In this document: positions 63,666 to 64,000 of the stretch, piece by piece | Numbering within the stretch: position 1 is the first letter of the stretch | How the letters are laid out: each line of letters begins with the position of its first letter | Source: Verrucomicrobiaceae bacterium | Lineage (GTDB): Bacteria; Verrucomicrobiota; Verrucomicrobiia; Verrucomicrobiales; Verrucomicrobiaceae | NCBI GenBank assembly: GCA_016713035.1 | Contig: JADJPW010000001.1 | Coordinates: 310,001 to 374,000, forward strand | DNA length: 64,000 nucleotides | Direction: 5' to 3' | Translations under genes and position numbers: made by a program | The notes under the pieces: model-generated | Database searches by the model: none | Told to the model about the DNA's origin: nothing | What the model saw: only the letters and a program-made list of their open reading frames with translations

Positions 63666-64000
63666 ATGAAACTGATCCTCCTTTTCACCTTCCTGACCAC
63701 CTGCGCCATCGCGCTGGAGCTACCTGCCGCCAAGCCGCAGAAGAGCACCATCCACCGCTGGGTCACGCTGCCCGGTGAATTCGCTCCCTGGCAGAAGGTG
63801 GAGCTAAAGGCCCGCGTCGCTGGCTACATCGAAAAAATCAGCGTGGACAAAGGCGATGTCGTCACCGCACAGCAGCAGCTCGTCCAGATCGAAGTCCCCG
63901 CACTAAAGGCAGACCTCATCAGCCACCGCGCCGAAATCGCCGCCGCCGAAATCGAGGTAAAGCGCCTCCACCAAGCCCGCGCAAAGTCACCCGAGCTCGT
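63666..64000 (+). CDS. RND periplasmic adaptor (membrane fusion protein), cut by window edge
   Basis: The first 111 codons of a membrane-fusion protein. Signal peptide MKLILLFTFLTTCAIALELP, then the barrel/lipoyl part with GEFAPWQKVELKARVAGYIE and ISVDKGDVVTAQQQLVQIEV, and the start of the helical hairpin (ADLISHRAEIAAAEIEVKRLHQA). It links the permease at 60493 to an outer-membrane channel. The permease-first order is reversed compared with most AcrAB operons. The gene continues beyond the right edge. Confidence 0.82.
   Translation, partial: MKLILLFTFLTTCAIALELPAAKPQKSTIHRWVTLPGEFAPWQKVELKARVAGYIEKISVDKGDVVTAQQQLVQIEVPALKADLISHRAEIAAAEIEVKRLHQARAKSPEL

Overview
The window is a GC-rich chromosomal stretch, best explained as a member of the Verrucomicrobiota (Verrucomicrobiaceae / Prosthecobacter-like). 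This is inferred from gene content: a DUF1592/DUF1552 pair with cytochrome-type CxxCH motifs, a giant CotH/LamG/PA14/lamin-tail secreted protein, an FG-GAP secreted protein, a bacterial alpha-2-macroglobulin, a Tat-exported Gfo/Idh/MocA oxidoreductase, M81 (MlrC-like) protein, GH71/99-like protein and several SDRs. No rRNA, tRNA or CRISPR array was seen.

Layout. 1-5.6 kb: an edge-truncated secreted protein, then dhaL, menC, menE and a sugar phosphate isomerase-like gene; between dhaL and menC sit a decayed second dhaL, a duplicated flank and an unrelated secreted protein. 5.6-11.3 kb: a degenerate GT51-like membrane protein and a giant FG-GAP/lipase-like protein broken by an 8-bp tandem duplication. 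11.4-18.4 kb: the two subunits of an NAD-type formate dehydrogenase, separated by an accessory islet (two paralogous lipoproteins, an MNT nucleotidyltransferase, a nucleotidyltransferase relic, a 42/126-bp higher-order repeat and a helically phased dyad). 18.6-28.3 kb: the CotH giant, a YeiH-type transporter, an esterase, and an IS5-type element itself invaded by three small hairpin elements. 28.3-43.7 kb: alpha-2-macroglobulin, a fused AhbA/AhbB-type protein, a copper/heavy-metal-like secreted protein facing an MbnP-MbnH fusion, an oxidoreductase, a GH71/99-like enzyme, an HpcH/HpaI aldolase and a twin SGNH protein. 43.9-50.4 kb: a tightly packed eight-gene minus-strand operon (aminotransferase, M81, RidA, small protein, HNH, SDR, SDR, sialidase-like). 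50.5-64 kb: DUF1592/DUF1552 pair, ApbE, DUF58, a tandem paralogous Cys/His-rich pair with a Kelch protein, an SDR, and a PadR-RND-adaptor efflux cluster cut by the right edge.

How it fits together. Menaquinone side-chain ring synthesis (menC-menE) and formate dehydrogenase point to respiratory flexibility. The secreted hydrolases, sialidase-like, Kelch, SDR, aldolase and M81 genes point to breakdown of complex or modified sugars. Five large minus-strand genes are split by small indels; several of these lie at homopolymers or dinucleotide runs and may be sequence errors, whereas the 8-bp duplication looks like a true slippage event.
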